A stretch of 64,000 nucleotides of DNA, taken from assembly GCF_002387895.1 (NCBI RefSeq), contig NZ_DGLI01000026.1, positions 18,492 through 82,491 of the forward strand. Direction: 5' to 3'. The translations under genes and the position numbers were made by a program. This document shows, piece by piece, positions 1 through 8,196 of this stretch. Within the stretch, counting starts at the first letter, position 1. Each line of letters begins with the position of its first letter. Source of the stretch: Clostridium sp. UBA4548. Its GTDB lineage: Bacteria; Bacillota; Clostridia; Clostridiales; Clostridiaceae. The notes under the pieces were generated by a model that worked only from the letters and a program-made list of their open reading frames with translations, searched no databases and was not told where the DNA came from.

Positions 1-332
1 AAAAACAATTGCCATGTTCCATCAATAAGCTTCCATATAGAACTTCTCCTTGAAGTTACCCGAGTACTTGTATTAAAGGTTTCAAAGTTAAGTAAAACTA
101 CATCTTGCGCTAAACTCTTTACTATAAAGTTCTTTGGAATTATCTCAACTTCCTCCTTATCTGGTAAACTACCCAAGACTTCCTGCTTATTACAGACATG
201 CCCTGAAGTACAATACTCAATAAATTCATCTGCTATCAGTTTATCTAGTTCTTCTACGGATTTTCTTACCCTAGGATCTAAAAGTCTTTTTTCAAGGTAT
301 ATAATCTTCTCTGAGAGAGTTTGAAGCCCCAT
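1..332 (-). CDS. DUF4440/NTF2-like protein, partial (3' end outside window)
   Basis: The start and first 110 codons of this leftward gene are visible; the end lies beyond base 1. The translation opens MGLQTLSEKIIYLEKRL, followed by a helical segment with DPRVRKSVEELDKLIADEF, then beta strands ending RRSSIWKLIDGTWQLFF. This is the layout of DUF4440 proteins, small cone-shaped NTF2-like folds of uncertain function (polyketide-cyclase or SnoaL relatives). The ATG is preceded by AAAAAGGGGTG at a good distance. It lies downstream of the Nif3-like gene on the same strand with a hairpin between them. The family call rests on motif resemblance only. Confidence 0.65.
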   Translation of the reverse strand, partial: MGLQTLSEKIIYLEKRLLDPRVRKSVEELDKLIADEFIEYCTSGHVCNKQEVLGSLPDKEEVEIIPKNFIVKSLAQDVVLLNFETFNTSTRVTSRRSSIWKLIDGTWQLF

Positions 333-354
333 AAATAACACCCCTTTTTAAGCA

Positions 355-379
355 AAAGCCACTAATAAATAGTGACTTT
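355..379 (-). terminator. Hairpin between Nif3-like and DUF4440 genes
   Basis: Read leftward, AAAGTCACTA pairs with TAGTGGCTTT (10 bp, one G-U) around a short AT loop, followed by TTGCTT. It probably acts as a weak intrinsic terminator or a partial read-through signal, because the next gene's ribosome binding site follows immediately. Confidence 0.5.
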
Positions 380-394
380 AAATTTTTCTATTTC

Positions 395-1150
395 TTACTC
401 AATATGCTGTTCTTCTATTCTAATTACCTCTACCTGTGGATACCTTTCTTTAAGCAGTTTTCCTAGAGTTTCAAGTCCAAAGATTTCAGTAAAAGTATGA
501 CTTCCTACAACCAAGTTTATCTTTGCATATCTAGCATACTCCACAGTATACAATAATTTTTCTCCTGTAAAATAAACATCACAGCCTTCATCTACACAGG
601 TCTTAATATCTATAGCTGAAAACCCAGCTCCTGTAACAACTCCAATTTTCTTAATCAACTTATCACTGTTTTTCCAACTACCTACAGGTTCTTCTAGTAA
701 CTCTTCTATTTGTTTTACTAATTCCTCAAAGGTAATAGGCTTGTCTAATATTCCTATTCTTCCACAATACATGCCCTCATCATTAGAAAACTTATCAGTA
801 ACTTTAAAGCCAAGTTTATTTAATATAGAGACATTATTACCAAACTCAGCATCATCTAGTGGTAAATGAATATAAAAATGAGTAATTTGATTATCTCTTA
901 AAATCTTTAGGCAATCTTCCTTCATTCCCTCCATCCATGTCCAAGCATCATGGTGAGTTATAAGTAGATTTATACCATTTTTAACTGCTTCTTCTGCTGT
1001 TTCAATAGTTAAATTAGTGCAATAACCTACTTTAGTAATAGGTTCGCTTCCTATGTTGGTAAAGCCGTACTCATCTTTTCCCTCAACAATATCAAGCTTC
1101 TCTTTTGTAAAAGTATCTATTATAAACTTTTCAAATTCCTTAACTAACAT
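395..1150 (-). CDS. Nif3-like dinuclear metal centre protein
   Basis: This is a Nif3/YqfO-family protein of 251 residues, a family of hexameric dinuclear-metal proteins often annotated as GTP cyclohydrolase I type 2 homologues; their true substrate is unsettled. Visible family marks are LLITHHDAW near residue 65, whose paired histidines bind metal, and GSHTFTE near residue 220, the second metal-ligand segment. The chosen ATG follows GGGGGATGAGAGT; an ATG five codons upstream has no ribosome binding site. It is shorter than Nif3 proteins with the inserted PII-like domain, so this is the compact form. It follows a GNAT gene by about 20 bases and is probably cotranscribed with it. Confidence 0.85.
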   Translation of the reverse strand: MLVKEFEKFIIDTFTKEKLDIVEGKDEYGFTNIGSEPITKVGYCTNLTIETAEEAVKNGINLLITHHDAWTWMEGMKEDCLKILRDNQITHFYIHLPLDDAEFGNNVSILNKLGFKVTDKFSNDEGMYCGRIGILDKPITFEELVKQIEELLEEPVGSWKNSDKLIKKIGVVTGAGFSAIDIKTCVDEGCDVYFTGEKLLYTVEYARYAKINLVVGSHTFTEIFGLETLGKLLKERYPQVEVIRIEEQHIE

Positions 1151-1172
1151 ACTCTCATCCCCCATTCTACTT

Positions 1173-1682
1173 TTAAAGCTCTATCCAATATCTTTGAGTT
1201 ATTTTATCCCCTTCAACAACCTCATTCTCTAGCACTCCACCATTTTTCATTATGGTTCTCGCTGAACCTAAATTATCTTTATCGCAGGTAATTAAAGCCT
1301 TATTAATTCCTAGTTCTTTTGCCTTAGATAGTGCAAGTGACAACATCAACGATGCATAGCCTTTTTTTCTTTCACTAGGTCTTATGCCATAACCAATATG
1401 CCCTCCATAATTAAGTAAATAGTCATTTAAATAATGTCTAATATTTATAGCACCTAAAATTCTCTTATTATCTTCAACCAAGAATAAAGTATGAGCTGGA
1501 ACGAAACCATCAGGACAGGTCTCTTCAAATTTATAGTTATTTTCTAGCCAAGTTTTATAATCCATATCTAGTAATCTAGCTGCATAGGGTACAATATTCT
1601 CCTTAGCTTCATCCCATTCTCTAATAAAATCATAATGCATTTCTTCCATTTCTAAAGTAGGTCTTAATAATTCTATCTTCAT
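1173..1682 (-). CDS. GNAT family N-acetyltransferase
   Basis: This 169-residue acetyl-CoA-dependent acetyltransferase begins MKIELLRPTLE. The acetyl-CoA binding region shows as GYGIRPSERKKGYAS, the motif A equivalent of R/QxxGxG/A, followed by LGINKALITCDKDN and a C-terminal strand QRYWIEL. The closest known layout is the YesJ/YjaB-like group that starts with a helical lead of about 40 residues. The ATG is preceded by AAAGGGGATGAATT; two upstream ATGs in frame lack usable spacing. The substrate cannot be inferred. It is the first gene of a likely two-gene unit with the Nif3 protein. Confidence 0.85.
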   Translation of the reverse strand: MKIELLRPTLEMEEMHYDFIREWDEAKENIVPYAARLLDMDYKTWLENNYKFEETCPDGFVPAHTLFLVEDNKRILGAINIRHYLNDYLLNYGGHIGYGIRPSERKKGYASLMLSLALSKAKELGINKALITCDKDNLGSARTIMKNGGVLENEVVEGDKITQRYWIEL

Positions 1683-1861
1683 ATAATTCATCCCCTTTAT
1701 AAATATTTTTCCTCTCTTAGTCTCTTCCTTTTTTACTTCATAAATCAAGTTAAATAACTTTTGTTCCCATGTGATTACACAAAATAAACATTTTTTCTAA
1801 ACACTTTACTTCTTATATCTTAAGCATGAAAAACCTATCTCTGTGATTTTCATAAGGACTA

Positions 1862-2704
1862 TTAAATCTCAATCTTCATCCCATCATAAGCAAATTTAAT
1901 ATTCTCATACTGTTTTTCTAGCCCCAAATAGTCGTCATAGGACTTGCCCCAATCCTCTCCTAGGTGAGTCATAATAACTTTTTTAATGTTATACTTCTGC
2001 TTTAATTCTTCTATTTCCTCCATTGTAAATAATTCTTCTCTAAGCAAATTGTCCTTTTTAAGTATGAATCCATCCTTAAGCGTTTCTCCAATAACTGTGT
2101 CTCCAATTATCATCACATCTGCATTTTCAAAAATGCTGTGTTCTAGGAAGGGCTTCACATCACATGGGGCATAAATAACCTTATTTCCATTTTGTTCAAA
2201 GATAAATACTGTAGCTGAGGTAGCTTTAATAAAAGTAATTTTTATATCCTTTATAGTAATGCTTTCTTCCACCACCTGTCTTTTTATTAAGTTTCTAGCC
2301 TTTTCATAGTAATCTAAGAAAGATCCATACTTAAAACCAATGGTGTTTATATCCTCCATTACATGTTTCATAGCTAGTACCTTTATTGGATCTGTGCATT
2401 CTCTTCCCTCTGAAATCTCTAGCCAATTTATGCGAAGCTGTTCAAAAACTCTCATTCCTAGAGTGTGGTCGGGATCTATATGGCTAAATAGCACTGTATC
2501 TATTTGCTTCACGTCACTATAATTAAGAGCATGAACAATATCCTCTGGGGTATCCACAACCAGCTTTAAATCTTCTAGGTATAAACTGCACCCAAATCTT
2601 GAATAAGGCTGCCCTTTTTCCCTTGCTTCTTTACATATATCACATTGACAAAGTGGTTTAGGTAGTGCAACACAGCCACCACTTCCTAGTATTGTAAACT
2701 TCAT
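1862..2704 (-). CDS. MBL-fold metallohydrolase, PhnP-like
   Basis: This 280-residue metallo-beta-lactamase-fold hydrolase opens MKFTILGSGGCVALP. A CxCxxC segment (CQCDIC) near residue 22 resembles the structural zinc site of PhnP cyclic phosphodiesterases. The core motif is SHIDPDHTLG near residue 78, where the usual HxHxDH has Ile-Asp-Pro between the histidines, and the last ligand region is VIMTHLGEDW. PhnP relatives open cyclic phosphate esters; whether that holds here is inference, since no phosphonate genes are nearby. The start is fixed by GGAGGACAGAAAG before ATG. It appears to be a single gene. Confidence 0.8.
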   Translation of the reverse strand: MKFTILGSGGCVALPKPLCQCDICKEAREKGQPYSRFGCSLYLEDLKLVVDTPEDIVHALNYSDVKQIDTVLFSHIDPDHTLGMRVFEQLRINWLEISEGRECTDPIKVLAMKHVMEDINTIGFKYGSFLDYYEKARNLIKRQVVEESITIKDIKITFIKATSATVFIFEQNGNKVIYAPCDVKPFLEHSIFENADVMIIGDTVIGETLKDGFILKKDNLLREELFTMEEIEELKQKYNIKKVIMTHLGEDWGKSYDDYLGLEKQYENIKFAYDGMKIEI

Positions 2705-2738
2705 CTTTCTGTCCTCCAAACTGTAATAAAAATTAGAC

Positions 2739-2823
2739 CTATATCTTTCTTTTCTGTTTCAAAAGCCATTGATAAAGCTCTGGTTCTTCATATGCTAATG
2801 TGCAAACTTCATGTCCACTATTT
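2739..2823 (-). pseudogene. 3' remnant of an alpha/beta-hydrolase (esterase) gene
   Basis: Between the nucleoside phosphorylase stop and the MBL gene, the leftward frame reads NSGHEVCTLAYEEPELYQW and then LLKQKRKI before TAG. This matches the tail of predicted phospholipase/carboxylesterase or dienelactone-hydrolase-like enzymes, where a GGHDVW-type motif holds the catalytic histidine and a xxPELYxWLLxQKR helix ends the protein. Everything upstream of the catalytic-His segment is missing and the frame is closed by TGA, so this is a decayed 3' end and not a gene. Confidence 0.6.
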
Positions 2824-3606
2824 TTATAAACTCAATATTAATTTAGGAATTAAATTCTCCCTACTTTCATGAAATTTTTTAGTATCTTCATCGCTTCTTC
2901 CTACTAAGTGATTTTCTGTTGCTGAGTTATCCGAAACACATAAGATAGCAATTCCATCTTTGTTTATTATCTCCATACAGCGGTAAAATGCTGCCGTTTC
3001 CATTTCTATTGCTTCACTACCAAGTTCACGTATTTTATTTAAGTGCAGATACTCACAGAATATAGAATCTGTGCAATATACTATTTTCTCCTTCAATTCA
3101 ACACCTATATTCTTAGCAATGTTCATTGCATTTTCTTTCACTTGTTCTTTTGGATATACAAACCTTTGAAAGTTGTTTGAATCTATATTTTCTTGTAAAT
3201 ATAGTGATGCCCCATCTCCAGCAATTGATTTTGATGGAGTAATAATATCCCCTAACCTCATATCTTCTTTTAAAGCTCCAACAGCTCTTACAAAAATAAT
3301 TTTATTACATTTTGCATTTCCCAGAGTTAAGCAGCAATCAACTATTGTAGGTGCACCTGCTGAAGTTTGTATATAACCATATTTCTTGTTATCTACTTCT
3401 AAAACATATCCATTGTAATATGGTCCTTCTTTAACCAATTCAATTTTCACATTGTTATTCTTGAATATCTTTTCTGGCTTCCAAGATGGTGCTAAAATAA
3501 TAGCTTCATACTCTTCATTCTCATCCAATCCATATATGTTGTTTAAAAAATCAGTACAACCACTATACTTTTCCATATTTAACTTAAGCTTATTATATAA
3601 ATCCAT
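2824..3606 (-). CDS. Nucleoside phosphorylase family protein
   Basis: This is a 260-residue protein of the PNP/uridine phosphorylase superfamily, which splits nucleoside N-glycosidic bonds with phosphate. The phosphate-binding and ribose-binding layout is visible: TSAGAPTIVDCC near residue 82, VRAVGALKEDMRLGDIITP around 110-130, and AIEMETAAFYRC near 205, where the Glu-Met-Glu contacts ribose. The base-binding Asp is replaced by VSDNSATENH, a Ser-Asp-Asn typical of the family. The N-terminal 40 residues are longer than in UdpP or DeoD. Base specificity is not predictable. The start ATG follows AAGGGGGATAAAA; an upstream in-frame ATG overlaps the methyltransferase stop and lacks spacing. Confidence 0.8.
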   Translation of the reverse strand: MDLYNKLKLNMEKYSGCTDFLNNIYGLDENEEYEAIILAPSWKPEKIFKNNNVKIELVKEGPYYNGYVLEVDNKKYGYIQTSAGAPTIVDCCLTLGNAKCNKIIFVRAVGALKEDMRLGDIITPSKSIAGDGASLYLQENIDSNNFQRFVYPKEQVKENAMNIAKNIGVELKEKIVYCTDSIFCEYLHLNKIRELGSEAIEMETAAFYRCMEIINKDGIAILCVSDNSATENHLVGRSDEDTKKFHESRENLIPKLILSL

Positions 3607-3635
3607 TTTTATCCCCCTTAGTCCAATGACTTTGT

Positions 3636-4415
3636 TTAGCACTTCTTTAATTCGTATATTAACATCTTGGAATTTTCATCAGCAATTACGCTAAAATCAT
3701 ATGCTCCGTATACATTTTTTATTTCCAATCCAACTGAAGTAAATAATTTCCTTGCTTGATCATTAAATAAATATCCAAGTTTAAAATCATCTTCAATTTT
3801 ATTAATCAAGTCTTCATCATGAAAAATCTTATAAATATACTTCATTGATATAACTTGCTCCTTCGCATCATGATCTTTTTGAATAGAGTATTTCTTAATT
3901 GTATACCCTAATTCTTCATCAAAGTATTCAAAATCAAGCCTTTCACTACTTACATTTAACTTATCTGGGTTAGGATTAAACTGATCTATAATTACTATAC
4001 AGTCCTCACTCATATGCTTTTTAACACATTCTAAACATGCAATTCTCTGTTCTTCAGATATTAGAGAAAGAATTGCAAGTCCTGGGAAAATGATTAGGTC
4101 AAATTTTTGATTCAAATTAAAATCAGTCATATCTCCCTTTATAAGCTGTACATTGTTTTTATAGTTTAAATCTGTAGCTTTTAATTTTTCTTGTAGAATA
4201 TCTAGCATTGATTTAGATAAATCTAGTCCAACTATACTTTCACATTTTGATGCTAAAGGTATTGTTACTCTCCCTGTTCCACACCCAATTTCTAAAACCT
4301 TAGTAAGCTTATTAACATATTTTTCATAGAAGTTCAAATCTATATCATATTTTTTTATTTCATTTCCCTTATCATAAAATCTTGCAGTATTTGAATAAAT
4401 ATTTTCTTTACTCAT
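3636..4415 (-). CDS. Class I SAM-dependent methyltransferase
   Basis: This Rossmann-fold methyltransferase of about 259 residues shows motif I as VLEIGCGTGRVTIPLA near residue 40, motif II as GLDLSKSMLDIL, and motif IV as FDLIIFPGLAILSL. The last third holds long beta-hairpin segments seen in Methyltransf_25-type small-molecule methyltransferases. Two starts are possible: ATG at 4427 after AGGAGAAAG (tight spacing) or ATG at 4415 after GGGGATAAAC. The second matches the spacing used by neighbouring genes, so I chose it. The substrate is unknown. It is followed by the nucleoside phosphorylase 29 bases downstream and is probably in the same transcript. Confidence 0.8.
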   Translation of the reverse strand: MSKENIYSNTARFYDKGNEIKKYDIDLNFYEKYVNKLTKVLEIGCGTGRVTIPLASKCESIVGLDLSKSMLDILQEKLKATDLNYKNNVQLIKGDMTDFNLNQKFDLIIFPGLAILSLISEEQRIACLECVKKHMSEDCIVIIDQFNPNPDKLNVSSERLDFEYFDEELGYTIKKYSIQKDHDAKEQVISMKYIYKIFHDEDLINKIEDDFKLGYLFNDQARKLFTSVGLEIKNVYGAYDFSVIADENSKMLIYELKKC

Positions 4416-4476
4416 GTTTATCCCCATCTTTCTCCTATTAATATATCTTTATGAACTCACTCAAAGGTTAAAAACT

Positions 4477-4968
4477 TCATTTAACCTTTGAGTATAGTAG
4501 ATTATCAAAATAAATCCCATTAAACTCCGTAATTTTTCTTAACAAGCCTTCTTTTTGAAATCCAGATTTTATAGCAACCTTTTCACTTGCCTTGTTTCTT
4601 GGATCCATACGAATTTCAAGCCTAATTAAACCAAGCTCCTCGAAAGCTATTTTTTCTAGCTCTTTTACTGCTTTAGAAGCAATTCCTTTATTAAAAAGCT
4701 TTCTATCTATAAAATAACCTATCTCCCCGATATGCGAACTTTCTTGAAATATTCTTATATTACAGCCTCCAGCAACCTCATTGTTATATATAATTGAGTA
4801 ATTATATTCTAAGTTATTTTCTCTCTTATACTCTCTCCTTTTAATCCATTCTCTCTCCAAGTCAACGCTTTCAGGAATGGTAGCATGATAGTATTCAAAT
4901 TTACCTTCTGTTAAGATTCTAAAATATGATTCTGCATCTTCTGTTATTGGATAACGTAATTCAATCAT
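4477..4968 (-). CDS. GNAT acetyltransferase, RimJ-like
   Basis: This 163-residue acetyltransferase has the RimJ/RimL-type core: GEIGYFIDRKLFNKGIASKAV (strand beta4 and the acetyl-CoA loop, positions ~90-110), RLEIRMDPRNKASEKVA (beta5, with Asn before the helix) and KSGFQKEGLLRK near the C-terminus. RimJ-type GNATs acetylate protein N-termini or small amines; no substrate is implied here. GGGGAGAGGTTT precedes the chosen ATG. It is the only gene in the window whose stop codon is TGA, and a TAA follows two codons later in the same frame. Confidence 0.85.
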   Translation of the reverse strand: MIELRYPITEDAESYFRILTEGKFEYYHATIPESVDLEREWIKRREYKRENNLEYNYSIIYNNEVAGGCNIRIFQESSHIGEIGYFIDRKLFNKGIASKAVKELEKIAFEELGLIRLEIRMDPRNKASEKVAIKSGFQKEGLLRKITEFNGIYFDNLLYSKVK

Positions 4969-5069
4969 AAACCTCTCCCCATATGTTAAGTTTATTTTAA
5001 TCTCCATTGTTTAAAATTCACACCTATTGAAAATATCCTAAAGTAACTACTTAAATTCTCATAGTTATA

Positions 5070-5513
5070 TTAATACCTATAACTATAGATTATTTCATCC
5101 TTAACTTCTGGCTCCTCAGCTCCTATACTCCTGTATAGTGCACAGGCTGCTTCGTTACTTATATTTGTTGGAATCCATATTTTTATTACTTCCTGTAGCT
5201 TTCCATCTTCAATAATTTTTTCAATTATCCTTTTAGCAATTCCCATTTTTCTATAACACTTCAAGGTTCCTATTTCATACAAACAAATCATGTTTTTTGT
5301 AGTATCAAGTCGTCTTTGAACATAAGCTATAGCATAAGCTACTGGCTTATCATCTACTGTTGCAACATAAAACCAATTATCACTACTACTTAAAAACTTT
5401 TCTATAGCAGCTTCACTAAAAGAACATAAGTCTTCTTCACCTTTTACATTGCTAATTGCATCTTTAATATAACTTATTTCATCTATTCCGCATTTAAAAA
5501 TCTTTTCAATCAT
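5070..5513 (-). CDS. GNAT family N-acetyltransferase
   Basis: This 147-residue single-domain acetyltransferase shows the acetyl-CoA region as EIGTLKCYRKMGIAKRIIEKII (RxxGIA, about residue 85-105), followed by KIWIPTNISNEAACALYRSIGAEE, the classical Asn-x-x-A-xx-LY-xx-G signature. The N-terminal helix is atypically long and acidic. The start ATG follows GGGGAGGGAAAA. It lies 33 bases downstream of the 2H phosphoesterase gene and may share its transcript. The substrate is unknown. Confidence 0.85.
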   Translation of the reverse strand: MIEKIFKCGIDEISYIKDAISNVKGEEDLCSFSEAAIEKFLSSSDNWFYVATVDDKPVAYAIAYVQRRLDTTKNMICLYEIGTLKCYRKMGIAKRIIEKIIEDGKLQEVIKIWIPTNISNEAACALYRSIGAEEPEVKDEIIYSYRY

Positions 5514-5545
5514 TTTTCCCTCCCCAAAGCCATAAATAATTATTT

Positions 5546-6052
5546 TTAAAAACCATCAGCTAGCTTTTCTTCTACAATAAATCTAGTCGGCCAAAACTCA
5601 TATAAACTAATGCTTTCAATATATCCTGAGAAAGAAGAAAAGTTTTGTGCTACTATGGGTATCGCCTTTTGTATAACCTCTGGTTTATCAATAATTATGG
5701 TAGCGTGAGGTGCCCAGTTTAAATCATTTGCATAACTACTATTAAAGTTTTCTTGTAAATTCAATAGCTCATGAGAAACTGACGGCGCGGCAAATAGCAC
5801 TTCCATTCCAAATAAACCAATATGGTTAAGAGATACCTGTATCTTTGATGTATTACTGGCGACTTTCTTTAATAGCTCCTTTAATACATTTTCCTTTTCT
5901 AACTCAAAAGTTCCTAGAGTGATATGATAAGGTAGGTTAGGAGTTTGATTCCCTACAAAACCTGCTTCCAAAAGCTCCTTATATATCCTGCCTAATTTTT
6001 CTTCAGTTTCTTTATCAAACTGTGCCATTACACATAAAAACTTGTCTCTCAT
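5546..6052 (-). CDS. 2H phosphoesterase (2'-5' RNA ligase-like)
   Basis: This 168-residue protein carries the two HxT/Sx motifs of the 2H phosphoesterase superfamily: HITLGT near residue 43 and HATIII near residue 126, each within the expected duplicated alpha/beta lobe. Members hydrolyse 2',3'-cyclic or ADP-ribose cyclic phosphates, or ligate tRNA halves. This one is most like the short bacterial YjcG/LigT-like forms. A second, divergent 2H gene lies at 8511-9083. Its neighbours are GNAT genes, giving no specific pathway. The ribosome binding site is AGGGAAAAGACA. Confidence 0.8.
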   Translation of the reverse strand: MRDKFLCVMAQFDKETEEKLGRIYKELLEAGFVGNQTPNLPYHITLGTFELEKENVLKELLKKVASNTSKIQVSLNHIGLFGMEVLFAAPSVSHELLNLQENFNSSYANDLNWAPHATIIIDKPEVIQKAIPIVAQNFSSFSGYIESISLYEFWPTRFIVEEKLADGF

Positions 6053-6111
6053 TGTCTTTTCCCTCTTTTCTATATATCTATTAAATTGGCATTAGTTGTT
6101 TAACAAGAAAC

Positions 6112-6618
6112 TTATATAATGGCTTTTTCATATCTGTATTCAACTAATTTTTTACCTATAGTTATTTCCTTAACTGTCCCATCATGTTTAAAGCCAACTT
6201 TTTCATAGAATTTTCTTGCATTTATGTTTTCTTCAAGAACCCATAAAATAACTTTGCTAAAATTCCTTTTGCTTAATTCATTTATTCCCCAGTTAATTAA
6301 TTCAGAACCAATCCCCATATTCCAATATTCTGGAAGTAAATATATACCCCATATTTCCCCACAAGTATCAGTTTTATCTGCATCTCTGCATTTTCCTATA
6401 CATATAAGTCCAACTGCATCATTATCCTTAAATATAATCGCATCTTCTTCCCAGTTCTCTGTTAGTGCCTTTTCAAAGTATGCTTGTCTCTTTTCGACGG
6501 TAATATTCTTTAATATTTCATCTGGTACTATACCTTTGTATGCTACTTTCCATGACTTTGAATGAATTTCTCCCAAGGTTCTAGCATCCTTTATATTAGC
6601 GTAGCGAATTCTAAGCAT
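6112..6618 (-). CDS. GNAT family N-acetyltransferase (tandem paralogue A)
   Basis: This is a 168-residue acetyltransferase. The core reads GEIWGIYLLPEYWNMGIGSEL (strand beta4 plus acetyl-CoA loop) then VILWVLEENINARKFYEKVGF, a signature of PhinoT/Pat-like GNATs that act on small amines or antibiotics; the substrate is unproven. It is clearly homologous to the protein at 6947-7462, which has the same WGINEL and LWVLEENxxAR blocks, so the two arose by tandem duplication. A 53-codon membrane/coiled-coil ORF lies between them. The ribosome binding site is AGGGGAAGATATT. Confidence 0.88.
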   Translation of the reverse strand: MLRIRYANIKDARTLGEIHSKSWKVAYKGIVPDEILKNITVEKRQAYFEKALTENWEEDAIIFKDNDAVGLICIGKCRDADKTDTCGEIWGIYLLPEYWNMGIGSELINWGINELSKRNFSKVILWVLEENINARKFYEKVGFKHDGTVKEITIGKKLVEYRYEKAII

Positions 6619-6643
6619 AATATCTTCCCCTAATAAACTTATA

Positions 6644-6805
6644 TTATTTATTTTGATTTCTTATAATTTCCTCAAGAGTGTTTACTCTTTCCTTTAAATC
6701 TTCAATTTCTTTTGTTAGGTTGAGTATCCTTCTAAGAAATCTACATAGCTCTAAAAATATAATTAATATTATTACTAATTGAATTCCAATAACTATACCT
6801 TCCAC
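6644..6805 (-). CDS. Small protein: one membrane helix plus coiled coil
   Basis: This 53-codon ORF starts GTG behind a clear GGGAGGATAATT. Residues 1-20 (VEGIVIGIQLVIILIIFLEL) form one hydrophobic helix; residues 25-50 (RRILNLTKEIEDLKERVNTL) are a charged heptad-like coiled coil. I know no family. The ribosome binding site, the clean hydrophobic/amphipathic split and the position between two duplicated GNAT genes argue that it is translated. It might be a small membrane anchor or regulator. Confidence 0.55.
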   Translation of the reverse strand: MEGIVIGIQLVIILIIFLELCRFLRRILNLTKEIEDLKERVNTLEEIIRNQNK

Positions 6806-6946
6806 AATTATCCTCCCATATAACTTAACTTTTAGTTAAGTACTAAAATGTTGTAACTAGGAAGAAAGATTATAATACTATTACCTTATCAAAACACATC
6901 ATTATTATTTTAGATGCAAAATTTCATGTTTTTTAAGAATATACTA

Positions 6947-7462
6947 TTATTGATGTGCTATGATATATCTTAGTTCCTTAACTTCTTTGCCTCCCATGTT
7001 TGTTATTCTGAAAGTGTTATCATATTTGAAGCCTATTTTGTCATAGAAATTTCTGGCTCTTATATTTTCTTCTAATACCCAAAGTTCTATAGTAGTTAAT
7101 CCTTCTTTCAGTATTTCGTTGATTCCCCACTCTATTAGTTCTTTAGAAATGCCGCTTCCCCAAAACTTGGGAAGCAAATAAACTCTCCAAATCTCTATAC
7201 ATGATTTTTCACTATTATCATCTCTAGGTTTTCCAAAAGATATTAGCCCTGCTGGTTCACTTTCATCAAAAGCAATAATAGTCTTAGGAGAACCCTCTGA
7301 TAATTCACTAATAAACCTTTCTGTTCTTCTTTCAACAGAAAAAACGTCACTTAAAATATGGTCAGGAATAATATCTTTAAATCCTGCTTGTGCTGATTCA
7401 GAAAGAATTCTGCCCAAAGTAGCCGAATCATCTAAATTTGTATATCGGATTAATGTGCTCAT
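6947..7462 (-). CDS. GNAT family N-acetyltransferase (tandem paralogue B)
   Basis: This 171-residue acetyltransferase is the partner duplicate of 6112-6618. It shares the opening (RYTNLDDSATLGRI against RYANIKDARTLGEI) and the core EIWRVYLLPKFWGSGISKEL followed by IELWVLEENIRARNFYDKIGF. Differences cluster in residues 45-75, the likely substrate loop, suggesting diverged acceptors. The ribosome binding site is GGGAGGGGATTTTC. The acetyl-CoA loop here is FWGSGISKE rather than a canonical RxxGxG, as in its paralogue. Confidence 0.88.
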   Translation of the reverse strand: MSTLIRYTNLDDSATLGRILSESAQAGFKDIIPDHILSDVFSVERRTERFISELSEGSPKTIIAFDESEPAGLISFGKPRDDNSEKSCIEIWRVYLLPKFWGSGISKELIEWGINEILKEGLTTIELWVLEENIRARNFYDKIGFKYDNTFRITNMGGKEVKELRYIIAHQ

Positions 7463-7626
7463 GAAAATCCCCTCCCTCTGAACTTAATATTTCCTACTGT
7501 AAGGTAACCTACAGTTATCCTTAGAAATTACTATTATATCTAGGTTAATATAGTAGTTCTTGTGATAATTCGGCATATAACAAAATTATGAAGTAAAACT
7601 ACATCAGATTATGCTCTTTACAGGAG

Positions 7627-8085
7627 TTAGAGGACCTTATACATTGATGTATAGCTTGATGCCCGAAATCCAAGATTCTCATATAATGGTTTTCCTTTTT
7701 CAGTCGCATTTAAATCAACTGCTGCAACGCCTAATAGCTTTGCTTCTGATAAAAGTTCAGTCATAACTTTCGTCGCAATTCCCCTTCCCCTATGTTGTGG
7801 GTATGTAAAAACATTGTATACCGTACCAACAAGATATGATGAAAACGCTATTATCGGAGGTCTTTCCACGATTGACATAAATGCAGTTGCTAATACTTCA
7901 TTTTCATTTTCGGCAATGATAGCAATAAATCCCTTGTTAAGGTGTTGAGTAAAATATTCTTCTAACTTCGTTCTAATATCTTGCACTTCTTCCGAAGAAT
8001 ACACACCTTTTTCTGCAAACAGGTATTCCATACGAATCTTTATGAGGAGGTCAATATCCTCTTTAACAATTTTTCTTACTTTCAC
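7627..8085 (-). CDS. GNAT family N-acetyltransferase
   Basis: This is a 152-residue acetyltransferase. After the N-terminal VRKIVKEDIDLLIKIR helix comes VYNVFTYPQHRGRGIATKVM, with a canonical RGRGIA acetyl-CoA loop, then VAAVDLNATEKGKPLYENLGF. The start is probably GTG at 8085, correctly spaced from AAGGTGGTG; GTG codons at 8097 and 8094 are also in frame but overlap that site. It stands alone, with about 165 bases of unassigned DNA on its 3' side. The acceptor is unknown. Confidence 0.85.
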   Translation of the reverse strand: MKVRKIVKEDIDLLIKIRMEYLFAEKGVYSSEEVQDIRTKLEEYFTQHLNKGFIAIIAENENEVLATAFMSIVERPPIIAFSSYLVGTVYNVFTYPQHRGRGIATKVMTELLSEAKLLGVAAVDLNATEKGKPLYENLGFRASSYTSMYKVL

Positions 8086-8196
8086 GTTTTTCACCACCTT
8101 ATATTTATAATCTTCAATTCGCCCTTTTTTACGATTGTAGCTTACTTTATACTCTTTAATTTAGCTAATTACTCTCTTAATCTTTTATTTTCGTCT

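Noticed and set aside
6644..6946. tRNA or small RNA in the spacer between the GNAT duplicates
   Set aside because: No cloverleaf or GTTC-type arm; the region is explained by the 53-codon ORF and AT-rich promoter sequence. I found no tRNA anywhere in the window.
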